Position numbers and translations under genes: made by a program
Assembly (NCBI GenBank): GCA_024704765.1
Contig: JAKMXF010000011.1
Coordinates: 851,557-915,556 of the forward strand
Direction: 5' to 3'
From: Oopsacas minuta
Lineage: Eukaryota; Porifera; Hexactinellida; Lyssacinosida; Leucopsacidae
Length of the DNA: 64,000 bases
The notes under the pieces: generated by a model
The model's input: the letters and a program-made list of their open reading frames with translations, nothing else
Told to the model about the DNA's origin: nothing
The model's database searches: none
Shown here: positions 10,001 through 19,634 of the stretch, piece by piece
Position numbering within the stretch: the stretch's first letter is position 1
How the letters are laid out: each line of letters begins with the position of its first letter

Positions 10001-13000
10001 CTCTGATTTAGTTGTCTTACCTTGTGGAGAGAGAAGATGTATCAATTCAGGGCAATTGAATCCATTCACACTCACAGCACTATTTGCATCTGTAACACTA
10101 TCATCATCAGTATGTGAGAACTTCCATATCCTAACTGTCCCATCAGCTGATCCAGTCAGGAAGCAAGGAGGTAAGCAGGGGAGTTTTAAATTAGACGGGT
10201 ATACCTCTGCTGCCCAGATCTGTGACGAATGGAACAGGAAAGTTCGTATTGGCTTATCTTGAATTAATTTCTTACCATTTTCTCGTGCGTTCAGTAGATT
10301 ATAAATGTCCCAGATATAAATACTGTGATTTGAATATGATGATATCAACATTGACTGAGTCTGGAATATTGTTAAACCGAGTGCAGTGGGATGATACCTT
10401 AAGAAGGGGTAGTAATAATAAAATGTAGAAATTTAGTGTGAAAAGCGCGTGAACAAACCTGTTTTCTTCCAGGAACAACTTATCCTTGTCACCTGTCTCG
10501 CTCGACATAGCCAAAGGCACACACGTCACATATTGAAAACATGGAATTTCAAAAATACGAACCAATGCATTGATCCCTCCACAGAAAAAATAATTTCCTA
10601 TAACTGCAATACATCTTGCTTGTCTAATTTGTGTATCAAACCATGAAACAACTTCTCTATCTGAATTCAGTATAAGCATTATCCCTAGTAAAAATGTATT
10701 ATTATGACGTAATATGTAATATATTCGGCCGTAATATAGCTAACCATTAATTAACCATATAAGGTATGTATTGTGTAATCAATTATATATTTAGTAATCT
10801 GCATACTTCACCATAAATTCACATAAGTGTAATGTTAAAAATATCTGATCTGATCAGGGTCAGGAGAGTGGCCAGATAAATGGTATGTATGGGTTTTGAC
10901 CCTGTTTACCCAGTTGATCATTATTGTATAGAGCAAGCATGAGTTTTGCGTTTCTCCAGTGAATAATAATTATGTAAAATGCTAAGAGTTACTATTTCCA
11001 GGAATAAGCTTGCTTACCTCGTTGTGATAAAACATAAGTCTTGGTCAGTCTATCAATGCCTGTAGCTCCGAATTTAGCTTTACTACAACAAACTGCAATA
11101 TAATTTAATGATTGATGTGCTCCTAATACAGCAGCTCTAGAAACGACGGAGTTTACACGTCGTGACCTATGAGATAGTTCAGCATCAAATTGACAGAATC
11201 TAACTGTGCGTAAGCCAACTAATACAAAGAAAGAGCCATCTTCTGATACAGACATGCAGTTAACCTAAATGATGAAACAATGATTATATTCGGCTGATTC
11301 GAATATGTCTTGTTTTCATGACGTCACTGAAAGTGTCAATGGCCAAATATGCCTAATTAGGAGCTCAATCGATGGTGCTTGGATAGAAAAATAGGGCTCC
11401 CTTTACAGGAATTTGGTGAAATGGGCACCTGAAAAAACAAACAATTATCAATTAAACTATCCTCCAATCGAACGATTGAAATAGATATATGTTGTAGTAT
11501 GTATTTTCTGATCATGCCATTTTCCAGTAGAACATACAGGAGATAATTCCCATGTGCTTTCATACACTAGAGTAAGCATAAATGAGATGATGTAATAGTA
11601 ATTAAATATACACCCCAATGAGCGAGAAAGTAGATTTTATTAATGATATGAATAATTACAATTTTTGAAAATGTTTTCGCCTAAAACGAGATTATCTCAC
11701 TCAACTGTTTAATTGGGTATACTTACAAGTCTGTAGAGGTATAAAGAACGAGTGATAGCAGTTTGAATGTACAGTAATTCTATGGTATAATATATTAAAT
11801 AGAATAGGCTAGTTTCAGAATATATACCCTCACAACCACGACACCTTATTCAATTTGCAAAATTTTGTAGCGAAAGATAGCTGAATAATAATATACACTA
11901 AAGATAGGAATGGGATTATACATATTTACATATTCGCTATTATTGCTTGTGATGAAAAGCGCAGTATTATTCTTGCAATTAATGTATTTGTATGCTGTTA
12001 AGAATATGTTAGTTCTATATTTTGACATAATCTTCTTTTAGTTATTCAGGTCATTAAGAAGGCTCTTTTCGAATAAGTTCCGAAATTTCATTTTTCAATT
12101 CCTCTCTCTCCCTGACCAGTTGAGTTCGCAATTTTATCAAGTCACAAATACTAGCGTTATACTTCTTCCTAGCTTTCTTGTTTGAAATCTCATGTTTGTA
12201 TTCCTGGATGCTCGCAATGTATTTCAGTGGAAAGTTTGCTAATTTCATATCACATTTCACTGTAATTGTATTGATTGTACTCAATTTATTGGCGTCAATC
12301 AACAATAAAATGGATTTTGGATCATTCCGATCCTTTATAAGATTGACATCTCTTTTCCAGTTCGCAGTTAGAATACTTTTGATTGATTCTAGCATTGTTT
12401 GATTGTATGAGTCCTCCTTCTCCATTTTCCAGCTGTTTGTTCGTCTGTTTGTTTATTCAAATGATAAAGAAACATTTCTTTTATAGAAGAAGAAGTCTCA
12501 GAATATATATTTTTCCAGAAATATTTTCCAGTTTTTATGAACACATCCTCAAACGTTACGAATTATTGAAACATCCAATTCAAAATTAAATCCCCAAACT
12601 GAATTTCAGTTGTATACATGTACATAAATATAACCGGAGGTGATTATTGATCAATCTACTATGTTATGGAATACATAATATCCATTACAACGAATAAAAT
12701 ATTTGAAAAAGTTAGAGTATCAACAATAATATTGAGTAATCATATCCAAAATGTGTAAATGCCAGCTTTTGTGTATTTTCGCCCATCTGGACAAGCAACA
12801 GGAGTAACCAACTCACAACATTTCTAACAAGTAAAGTTTATCAATAGCAGGAGGATATATAAATGCAAGACTGCTTCAAAATATGTATACATGTATGTAT
12901 TTGTGTACTATGGAAATTGCAGAAAATAATGCAAATATGCTGAGCAAGAATAGCGTTTTATTCTAAACTTTGGACTTCAAGATTCAGCGCTCATTTTAAT

Positions 13001-15963
13001 TTTAAATTGAAATGATTTAATCTCTTCTTTAAGATCCTTCTTATCTTGAATTAACTGGGAACGGATTGCCATAAGATTTTTACAGTCTTTACATATTTTA
13101 TTGTATCTAGGTCTAGCCAAGTTGTTAGACAACACTTTCTTCCAATTCTGGATAGCAGCAATGTATTTTTCATCGAATGAGGCCTTTAACATATCTTGTC
13201 GTACTTCTCGTGTGTCTTTCTTGGATAATTTGACCTCATCAACTAGGCTTAGTATTGAATTATAATCTTCAGGTTTATCTATATGGAGAAAGTCTTCTAA
13301 CCAAAAAGATTTTAAGATATACTCAATAGATTTCAATTGTTTATGTGTATATTGTACTTCCATTTTCTCGTAAAGTTACAAAAATAAGTGAGCTTTTTAT
13401 ACATGTAGTTTCGAATTTTCCATTCTTTCTTTCTGTTCATCTCCAAAGAAAAGTTCACACGCTCAAGTAATATCAGTATATTTTGAGGGAATAATATACC
13501 GATAATTCAAGTTATGAATAATCAATAATTGAGAATTGTAAGAGATATTCTACGTAAGTCTGTGATTCAACTCACATTTAGTTATAGGAAATTTATCCCC
13601 TTTAGAATCCCAACACATTGTCGTCATAATAGACTGTTATGAATCAATTTTGATAGTCCCATTGAATAAATTCTATATTCTCATTTATTTAATGAAAAGA
13701 AACACGAAATTTATTATTAAGATGAACTTGGTATAGCTATTAGGCAATAATATTATTAACAAAAGAATGAAATTCCAATCTCTTGTTGCTGTTGAACAAC
13801 AAGTTAATTACCAAAATAAACCGATAATTTTCTCAATATATGTATTTGATCACATCTCCTGTTAGAAACATCCACAAGTCTGAGAGCTACAATATTGAGT
13901 ACCTTACTATAGGAAATTAACGCGAATGCTTCAATTCGCGTTAATTTCCTGCAATTTATGCTATTTAGCAAATTTTTACAATGGATGGGCAAATCCCAAT
14001 TTACATGTTTTCCGATGCGTGACTGGTTTGAGAGGATACCATGTCTATCAAGTGGACTGGAAACCTATTTTGGGACAAGACATTGAATAATTTCTTAATA
14101 TTTATTCGCATAAAATAGTGTATATACAAATGTTCTCCCTCTCAATCGCGTTAATTTCATGTAATTGAAAATGTTCCGCTCCAATTCGCGTTATATTAAG
14201 GTAAGTTTAAACATAAGTTTTGACATCATGAGCTCTACATCTTAGATGGATTCTACAAGTATCCTTTGATCGTTAGAAACCGCAGAAATATGAAAGAAGC
14301 CATTTTGAGTTAAATGTACGGGAATAACTTGGATGCCACAAAATTTTGAGAAAAGAGTAGAATACAAAATTATATTCTAACATGGGATTGAGTAATGTAA
14401 ATGTAATGTACATAATTATTTAATGCAACCAACAAATCAATGATATAATCCAATGCAATCTGATACCTCAATTCAATAATTAGTATTCATCGATTAGCAG
14501 TTATAATTATGACAAAATAGTTGCAATGAAACGGAAATGTTATTCTCCATTTTGATAGGGTTGTATCCCATTATGATAGGGTTGTATCCCATTTTGATAG
14601 GGTTGTATCCCATTTTGATAGGGTTGTATCCCATTTTGATAGGGTTGTATCCTATTTTGATAGCTTTGTTCCTCATAAAATATTATTTCCTGAAACAATA
14701 ATTTTTGTTCCTTCAGTAATCTACACTGTTCTATCATCAATTGACGAATGTCTCTTTCCAGCTGTTTATGATTCTTCCTTGCTTTGTCTTGATTCACTTT
14801 TGTTCTCATATTTCTTAATCTTGCAGAAAATTCCTCAGTAAGATCGACTCGGGTACATAAAGCTCTAAATTCAGGCCTTGTGAGGCTGACAACCTTTTCA
14901 TCATCAAATATTTCATCAGATTGCAATTGTAACTGATTGTAATTCGGCTTTAAAACTTTAGAAATAATTTCATAGTTTACATTAACAGACATTTTCTTTT
15001 GTATTATGTTGTACAGTCAGTTAAAGCTGTGTAGCATATTTATAGAGTATTAAAGCGGTATATTTAAACGTAATTAAGTGATATGCAAGCTAATAGAATG
15101 TAATACAAATGACATATGAAGTTATTCACTGCAAAGTAGCAATGAACTGAAAACAATAATACAATACAAGGATATTAAACCATATTTCTAAATTATGACA
15201 ACCCTCATTGCATTTATATTTATTCAAATTGTATATTACTGACCTTAAAAGTTTTGTTATTAGCTCCTATCTTGCTCTGAGATCTCCAACACCATACAAA
15301 CACACTCTTATCATGCTCAGCTCCAACTGAAATAACATAATTCTGATCAGGATGGAATTTAACATAATCAATAGCATGTGTATGTCCTGGTAGGGAGACT
15401 AGCTCCCGTAGACTTGAGTACTCCCACACTCTGACTAATGGTTTATGTCCTTGTTCTCCAGTAACTATATATCTCCCATCAGGTGACCAAGATAATGATA
15501 TTATAGCCTAGAATGATATACGAGCAAAATAAAATCATAGAATAATCTTTACATGAATATTATTACAAATATTCGCAAAATTCCCCAAGGGTTTATTAGA
15601 GGGAATTTGCGATAACCACTGTAATGTATATTTAACCTTTCTGGTAGCATTCATAAGATAACTCTGTGTATCTCTCTTCACATCATACAGTACTACTACA
15701 CACCCAGCTGGATAGGCTAATACTCCATCAGCTGAGCAACACATAGCTGCTACTGTAGGGTTAGTAACACCCAGTACTTTGTGTAGCTGTGGTGTAGTAT
15801 TGGTAGTAGGTAGATTGGGTGCGATTTGTACAGGATTGCTTGTGTTTATGTTATTGTTGTTGTTGGTAATAGTGTTAATGTTTTCTTTGGAAGAAACTAA
15901 TGATATGAAGCTAGGAGGACGGTTGAGCTTGTTAACTCGTTTAGTTGGATCTTTCTGAGACAT
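7088..15963 (-). CDS. WDR62/MAPKBP1: WDR62/MAPKBP1-type WD40 scaffold, eight exons
   Basis: JNK-pathway and spindle-pole scaffold with about a dozen WD40 repeats. I place the exons at 15637-15963, 15244-15507, 11018-11264, 10459-10684, 10021-10397, 8850-9754, 8478-8793 and 7088-8268; all junctions are GT-AG and the phases sum to an open frame of 1280 codons (human proteins about 1510). Diagnostic blocks are KVLGVTNPTVAAMCCS, YPAGCVVVLYDVK, SPDGRYIVTGEQGHKP, NHSIYIWD, and GHSEMILSVRFSQDGRYFVSVGGD before VFVWKLP. The C-terminal half is Ser-rich and low-complexity, ending in a predicted helical tail (LTKLQEVVNELTNSF). A poly-Asn tract lies near residue 35. Intron 2 (11265-15243, about 4 kb) is far larger than the others and holds three other genes; intron 7 holds a MITE. 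WDR62 and MAPKBP1 are vertebrate paralogues, so this is probably the single pre-duplication gene. Confidence 0.93.
8301..8458 (+). mobile_element. MITE family A, copy 2, inside WDR62-like intron 7
   Basis: Left end TACAGACAACTTCCGTTATA, right end GGGAGTTGACTGTA; about 158 bp flanked by TA. It fills most of the 209-bp intron between exons 7 and 8, so the insertion probably accounts for this intron's length. Same orientation as the copy at 1840. Confidence 0.8.
11265..12053. other. Large intron 2 of WDR62-like gene, proximal part
   Basis: No coding sequence I can support. One 68-codon minus-strand ORF at 11357-11563 has a possible acceptor inside it but resembles nothing. It also contains the 3' flank of the nested gene at 12054. 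Confidence 0.4.
12054..12425 (-). CDS. Nested small bZIP-like protein A (degenerate basic region)
   Basis: 123 residues, single exon, ATG at 12425. The C-terminal half reads SNKKARKKYN followed by a leucine-heptad helix (L.. QLVREREELKNEISEL). The order resembles Maf/CNC bZIP factors: a helical extended-homology-like segment (LIDANKLS..), then an N-x-x-A basic region, then a zipper. The invariant bZIP arginine eight residues after the Asn is Asn here, and the second Ala of the N-x-x-A-A motif is Arg. Paralogues at 12977 and 14540 share SI..IL, D..KLS, KYIA.IQ and N..AR..YN. Function unknown; a DNA-binding-defective dimerisation partner is my inference. The gene lies inside intron 2 of the WDR62-like gene on the same strand, with its own TATA box. 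Confidence 0.65.
   Translation of the reverse strand: MEKEDSYNQTMLESIKSILTANWKRDVNLIKDRNDPKSILLLIDANKLSTINTITVKCDMKLANFPLKYIASIQEYKHEISNKKARKKYNASICDLIKLRTQLVREREELKNEISELIRKEPS
12426..12976. other. Spacer between nested genes A and B
   Basis: 551 bp, AT-rich; TATA box of gene A at 12478-12485, otherwise no gene or repeat recognised. Confidence 0.4.
12478..12485 (-). promoter_or_regulatory. TATA box of nested gene A
   Basis: TATAAAAG on the minus strand, 53 bp before the ATG at 12425. Suggests the nested gene has its own promoter rather than being an exon of the host. Confidence 0.5.
12977..13363 (-). CDS. Nested small bZIP-like protein B (degenerate basic region)
   Basis: 128 residues, single exon, ATG at 13363. 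Paralogue of the gene at 12054 by eye: SIEYILKSFWLEDF, SILSLVDEVKLS, DM..KYIAAIQ and SNNLARPRYN align in the same order. The tail NLMAIRSQLIQDKKDLKEEI has leucines at heptad spacing (L-x6-L-x6-L). As in protein A, the basic region keeps Asn and Ala but has Asn where bZIPs have Arg, and it carries a helix-breaking proline (ARPRY). There are three extra residues between basic region and zipper compared with protein A, so the register relative to DNA would differ. Located in WDR62-like intron 2, with a TATA box 30 bp upstream. Confidence 0.65.
   Translation of the reverse strand: MEVQYTHKQLKSIEYILKSFWLEDFLHIDKPEDYNSILSLVDEVKLSKKDTREVRQDMLKASFDEKYIAAIQNWKKVLSNNLARPRYNKICKDCKNLMAIRSQLIQDKKDLKEEIKSFQFKIKMSAES
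13393..13401 (-). promoter_or_regulatory. TATA box of nested gene B
   Basis: TATAAAAAG on the minus strand, about 30 bp before the ATG at 13363, so the 5' UTR would be only a few bases long. Confidence 0.5.
13911..13950. repeat. Perfect inverted repeat, 17-bp arms
   Basis: Left arm AGGAAATTAACGCGAAT, six-base spacer, right arm ATTCGCGTTAATTTCCT. Partial copies of the right arm recur at about 14144 and 14180. May be the end of a small element or a local duplication. Confidence 0.7.
14540..14992 (-). CDS. Nested small bZIP-like protein C with C-terminal 7-residue repeats
   Basis: 150 residues, single exon, ATG at 14992. It is the most Maf/CNC-like of the trio: DDEKVVSLTRPEFRAL resembles the extended homology region, LRNMRTKVNQDKARKNHKQL lines up with the basic region of CNC factors (Gln for the invariant Asn, Ala kept, Asn kept, His for Cys, Lys for the invariant Arg), and DIRQLMIEQCRLLKEQKLL is the zipper. 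The C-terminus is a tandem array of a seven-residue unit (YQNGIQP) encoded by a 21-bp minisatellite, absent from proteins A and B. The product is probably nuclear if it acts as a bZIP. Nested in WDR62-like intron 2 on the same strand. The bZIP assignment is inference from motif order. Confidence 0.65.
   Translation of the reverse strand: MSVNVNYEIISKVLKPNYNQLQLQSDEIFDDEKVVSLTRPEFRALCTRVDLTEEFSARLRNMRTKVNQDKARKNHKQLERDIRQLMIEQCRLLKEQKLLFQEIIFYEEQSYQNRIQPYQNGIQPYQNGIQPYQNGIQPYHNGIQPYQNGE
14547..14663. repeat. 21-bp coding minisatellite
   Basis: About five and a half copies of the unit TTGATAGGGTTGTATCCCAT(T) with few differences. Because the unit is a multiple of three, more than one frame stays open across it; the biologically sensible one is the C-terminus of protein C. 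Confidence 0.85.
15037..15044 (-). promoter_or_regulatory. TATA box of nested gene C
   Basis: TATAAATA on the minus strand, 45 bp before the ATG at 14992. Confidence 0.5.
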
Positions 15964-16265
15964 TTCTGAATGTTATACCTCAAATAAATTATTACAAGAA
16001 TAATATTGCTAATCTTGGCTATTATAAGAAATACAATTGTGTATATTTGCTGTAATCAATATTTGTACGACATAAATACTAAGGATAAGAACATTGAGCA
16101 GGATCAACGACAATCTTTAGTAACGTTTCCCAACCCTTTCACACATCTCCTGCTATCGTCCGTGGACCACCAAGAGGTCCATGAACTCGGGAGCTTTGTT
16201 GTGTATTATAATTACTTTAATACAAATTGAGCAGAAATACAAATATTAACAACATCAATACATTG
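15964..16265. other. Intergenic, WDR62-like promoter region
   Basis: 302 bp between the WDR62-like start and the AP5S1 stop. A small inverted motif GGACCACCAAGAGGTCC lies at about 16164-16180. No gene. Confidence 0.45.
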
Positions 16266-16850
16266 TTATTTAGCAGAGAGAATTGCTTCTAACTCTTTCT
16301 CTAAATGCCTCACAATTTTATGATTCATAAAGAGTAAAGTCCCTGATGGTAGAAATACATGTAATATTCCTGTTATCTTATCAGCTTCAAGTAATATCTT
16401 TGGGGCTGTCATTTCCTGTGACATGTTGTCCAGGATAACACGAATCAATACTTCTAGCACGTATTCTGCTAAACTCAAATTCTCATTTGTATCGCATATT
16501 AAAGCATATGTTATTCCACTATTAACTCTCCAAACAACAATTTGTTGGTTAGAAAATGGATCGTTTGAGTAGAGAAGGAATGTTCCGTTTACAGAGATGT
16601 TACTCTCATCGGTTTTACTGGAAGATGCTAGGTAATTCGCTGAGAATTGGAATGCGAATTCTATTTGAATTCTCCTGACAACTTCCGCGATTGAATCTTT
16701 CCTATTTTCTCTAGCGTCTACTGAGGTAATTGGGGATGCGCCGAGGTGTGAATTTTCGGTAGATACTGGAGATGGATGTGGATAAAGTGTTGAGTGTATA
16801 AGATGCCAAGATGTGCTCGATATTTTCGCGATTACAAAACCCAACACCAT
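16266..16850 (-). CDS. AP5S1: AP-5 complex subunit sigma-1
   Basis: Small subunit of the fifth adaptor protein complex, which works with SPG11/SPG15 at late endosomes and lysosomes in retrieval to the Golgi. 194 residues (human about 200), single exon, ATG at 16850 giving MVLGFVIAKI.., comparable to human MVHAFLIHT... The diagnostic middle and end are clear: NDPFSNQQIVVWRV, DTNENLSLAEYVLEVL, LLEADKITGILHVFLPSG, then LLFMNHKIVRHLEKELEAI. AP-5 is patchily lost in animals, so its presence indicates a retained ancestral set. Divergently transcribed with the phosphodiesterase gene from a 160-bp shared spacer. Confidence 0.92.
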   Translation of the reverse strand: MVLGFVIAKISSTSWHLIHSTLYPHPSPVSTENSHLGASPITSVDARENRKDSIAEVVRRIQIEFAFQFSANYLASSSKTDESNISVNGTFLLYSNDPFSNQQIVVWRVNSGITYALICDTNENLSLAEYVLEVLIRVILDNMSQEMTAPKILLEADKITGILHVFLPSGTLLFMNHKIVRHLEKELEAILSAK

Positions 16851-17010
16851 TATATTCTAATTCAATTGAAGCACATTTTTGGTTAGAACAGAAAATAATT
16901 GGTCATAATAAATACAAGTTACTCATTGGTTAAAAATATAACTAACAAAGTGAAGGCTATATAAGAATTTGAACAAATAAACTACGAAAATTATCGAGAA
17001 GAAAGGCAAT
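16851..17010. promoter_or_regulatory. Bidirectional promoter of AP5S1 and PDE
   Basis: 160-bp head-to-head spacer. TATATAAG at 16958-16965 sits about 46 bp before the PDE ATG. Two ATTGG motifs (inverted CCAAT) lie at about 16898 and 16923. Confidence 0.5.
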
Positions 17011-19500
17011 ATGGATGATGACACGCATTTTTATAAAGTTCTTACATACGAAATGATGGAAGAAATCTATAGTGAGCTTGATGTGATGAAAGTGAGTTTT
17101 AAGATTTTAAAGCAAGTAATTGGGCTGATCCGAGCAGATAGAGCAAGTCTGTTTCTTGTCGAAGGAGCGAAAGGGAAGGAAGTTCTTGTCTCAAAACTAT
17201 TTGACATACAACAAGACACAGGATATGAAGATTCTCTGAGGAACGAGAGTAATTACATTTTTGTACCAATTACTAACGGAATTGTGGGTCGAGTCGCGAG
17301 TACAAAATTGTTAGTTAACATAAAAGATGCGTATAGTAATCCAGATTTTTGCAAAGATGTTGATGTGAAAGTTGGTTATGAAACTAGGAATATTCTATGT
17401 TTACCAGTGCTCAATCCAAACAATGAAGTAATTGGTGTTATTTCAGCTATCAATAAACTAGGGACTTCTAAAGAAAAGGCATTCTTTTCCAGAGAAGATG
17501 AAGATTGTTTTACGCAGTATGCTCGGTTTTGCGCGTTAGCTCTCACCAATTCACAGTTACATGAAAAGTCTGTTAATGTATGTCAACGTATTGAAGTTAC
17601 GTTACAAATGGCAAAGAGGTTATTTGAAAAACACACAAAAGTTGAAGATTTGATGCATGAAATTCTCACTGGAACAAGTGAACTAATTCAGTGCAAACAG
17701 TGTCATTTCGTTCTATTGAAAACTGAAGGAGATGAATTACCGAAAAAAGATCGAATTCAATTGAATTTTACTAACACAATTGAACAAAGTAATCAAGTAG
17801 AAAATCCGAACATAGAAGCGATCTACAAACTTGAAAACCCAAAAGATGGTGAAAAGAAAGTAGAGAAATTGAAATCATTAGAATACCCAGACATAATAAA
17901 CCTGGTAATGCAAGATGGAAAACCTATAAACATACCTATTGTCGCGAAATCCACACTTTCCGCAACTCTAGCGCCTTCAACACAGAGCCTACTTTGTATT
18001 CCTATCTTTTGTAAGGAGAAACTGATAGCTATGGTAGAATTTATTGATAAAAACAATGGTTTTCCGTTCAATAATTATGACTTGGAGGCTTTTGAATTAC
18101 TAGCTGTATTCTACGGGCTCGGCATTAGTAACGTAAGGTACTATGAAAAGAGTATGAATGAATCTTATCAGAATGAAGTTTCTTTGGAAATTCTTACCTA
18201 TCATATTTTCCCAACAGATTTAGAAGTGCAACGAACTTGTGTTACAATGGTGCCTAATGCAAGCGTATTAATGCTGGAATCTTTCAATTTTGATGATGAA
18301 CTTCTGACAAGTGACGAGCTAGTTATTGCAGTACTAAGAATGTTTATTGACGCGAAATATCTCACTCGGTTTAATATTAACTACCGCGTACTCTGTAAAT
18401 TCGTAATAGCAGTCAAGAACAATTATAGACAAGTGATTTATCATAATTGGAGACATGCATTTAACGTCGCGCAATCAATGTATGCAATTTTGAGGAAAAC
18501 AAACAACTTGGCTGGTGCGGTAAGCGATTTACATGGAATGGCGTTAATAGTCGCTTGTCTATGTCATGATCTAGATCACAGAGGTACGAATAACCAATTC
18601 CAGCAGACAGAACAGAATGCATTACAACACCTGTATGGATCATCAATCATGGAATATCATCATATTAACCAATTTCTAATGATACTAAACTTTGATGGAT
18701 GTAATATATTTTATGCGCTTTCTGAAAAACAGAAGCAAGAAGCAATGGATACAGTTAGAATTGCAATACTAGACACTGATTTAGGGAATCATTTCAAAAT
18801 CAGGGGTAATTTCATTAAAACTGTTGAACAAGGACATTTTAACATAGAGAATAAATGTGATTTGAAATGTCTGAACTCTTTCATAATGACAGCGTGTGAT
18901 TTATCAGCTATCACGAAACCTTGGCGAGTACAAAAACGAGTAGCAGAGTTGGTTGCGCAAGAGTTTTTCTATCAAGGAGACCTCGAACGTGAAAAGGGAA
19001 ACCAAGTACCGGAAATGATGGACAGAGAGAAAGCACATAAACTCCCAGACCTTCAGGTAAGATTCATAGACAGACTCTGTATTAGTGTATATACTACACT
19101 AGTCATATTATATCCGCAGCTTAAACAGCTGGTTGATGGGTGTACTATGAACAGAGAGCAATGGGTACAACTTGCAAAGGGTAACCAATTCAATATGTCG
19201 TCACCCGCACCACATCAATTACAAAAGATAAGTACGGAATCCTTAGGACGTACCCAGGGTGTGTTAAAATCTACACCTTGTTTGAATAAGAGGACAGATG
19301 AGAACTATTCTCTTGTGAAAGATCTTGGTCCAAGAGTCGTATGGACACACGCGAATTCTCCCATTCATGAAGGGAAAGAAAGTTCAATTGAAGGGAAAGT
19401 TGCGGAATCAATAGTTGTACCAGCTGTTAAGAACGAACCAATGCCTCAGAATGCACAAATTAACACCAATTCAAAACATAGTAATTGCCAATTATTGTAA
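17011..19500 (+). CDS. GAF-domain cyclic nucleotide phosphodiesterase (PDE5/6/11 type) with CaaX box
   Basis: Hydrolyses cGMP (possibly cAMP). 829 residues, single exon. GAF-A (about 20-180) has the NK..F-x3-DE signature (NKLGTSK..FFSREDE), which marks cyclic-nucleotide-binding GAF domains; GAF-B (about 200-375) has a degraded version. The catalytic domain (about 400-730) has H478-N-W-R-H482, C518-H-D-L-D-H523 and Asp630, giving the metal-binding set, and the purine-clamping Gln at position 682 (LPDLQVRFID). The protein ends CQLL, a CaaX box predicting geranylgeranylation, as in PDE6 and insect PDE5/6. A disordered tail links catalytic domain and CaaX. Likely a membrane-attached cGMP PDE. ATG at 17011 has a good TATA box upstream. 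I cannot separate PDE5/6 from PDE11 without a tree. Confidence 0.93.
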   Translation: MDDDTHFYKVLTYEMMEEIYSELDVMKVSFKILKQVIGLIRADRASLFLVEGAKGKEVLVSKLFDIQQDTGYEDSLRNESNYIFVPITNGIVGRVASTKLLVNIKDAYSNPDFCKDVDVKVGYETRNILCLPVLNPNNEVIGVISAINKLGTSKEKAFFSREDEDCFTQYARFCALALTNSQLHEKSVNVCQRIEVTLQMAKRLFEKHTKVEDLMHEILTGTSELIQCKQCHFVLLKTEGDELPKKDRIQLNFTNTIEQSNQVENPNIEAIYKLENPKDGEKKVEKLKSLEYPDIINLVMQDGKPINIPIVAKSTLSATLAPSTQSLLCIPIFCKEKLIAMVEFIDKNNGFPFNNYDLEAFELLAVFYGLGISNVRYYEKSMNESYQNEVSLEILTYHIFPTDLEVQRTCVTMVPNASVLMLESFNFDDELLTSDELVIAVLRMFIDAKYLTRFNINYRVLCKFVIAVKNNYRQVIYHNWRHAFNVAQSMYAILRKTNNLAGAVSDLHGMALIVACLCHDLDHRGTNNQFQQTEQNALQHLYGSSIMEYHHINQFLMILNFDGCNIFYALSEKQKQEAMDTVRIAILDTDLGNHFKIRGNFIKTVEQGHFNIENKCDLKCLNSFIMTACDLSAITKPWRVQKRVAELVAQEFFYQGDLEREKGNQVPEMMDREKAHKLPDLQVRFIDRLCISVYTTLVILYPQLKQLVDGCTMNREQWVQLAKGNQFNMSSPAPHQLQKISTESLGRTQGVLKSTPCLNKRTDENYSLVKDLGPRVVWTHANSPIHEGKESSIEGKVAESIVVPAVKNEPMPQNAQINTNSKHSNCQLL

Positions 19501-19634
19501 TCAGCTGCTGTGATGTATTATACACCATTTGAACGATAATTTATTACGTTATAACGAGTATAATATCATTTGCAATATAAAAGAAGTGCAAAAATATGAA
19601 TATTAATTATTATTAGGGAATAATTGTATGATAT

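Larger units (their letters stand above)
13364..14539. other. Spacer between nested genes B and C, with short repeats
   Basis: No gene. Contains a perfect 17-bp inverted repeat (13911-13950) and further copies of its core AATTCGCGTTAATTTC near 14144 and 14180. Confidence 0.45.

Noticed and set aside
11357-11563. 68-codon ORF in WDR62-like intron 2, first suspected to be a host exon
   Set aside because: Protein continuity and phase between exons 2 and 3 leave no room for it, and it resembles no WD40 segment.
14494-14676. 60-codon ORF of MGYNPIK repeats
   Set aside because: Alternative frame of the 21-bp minisatellite in nested gene C.
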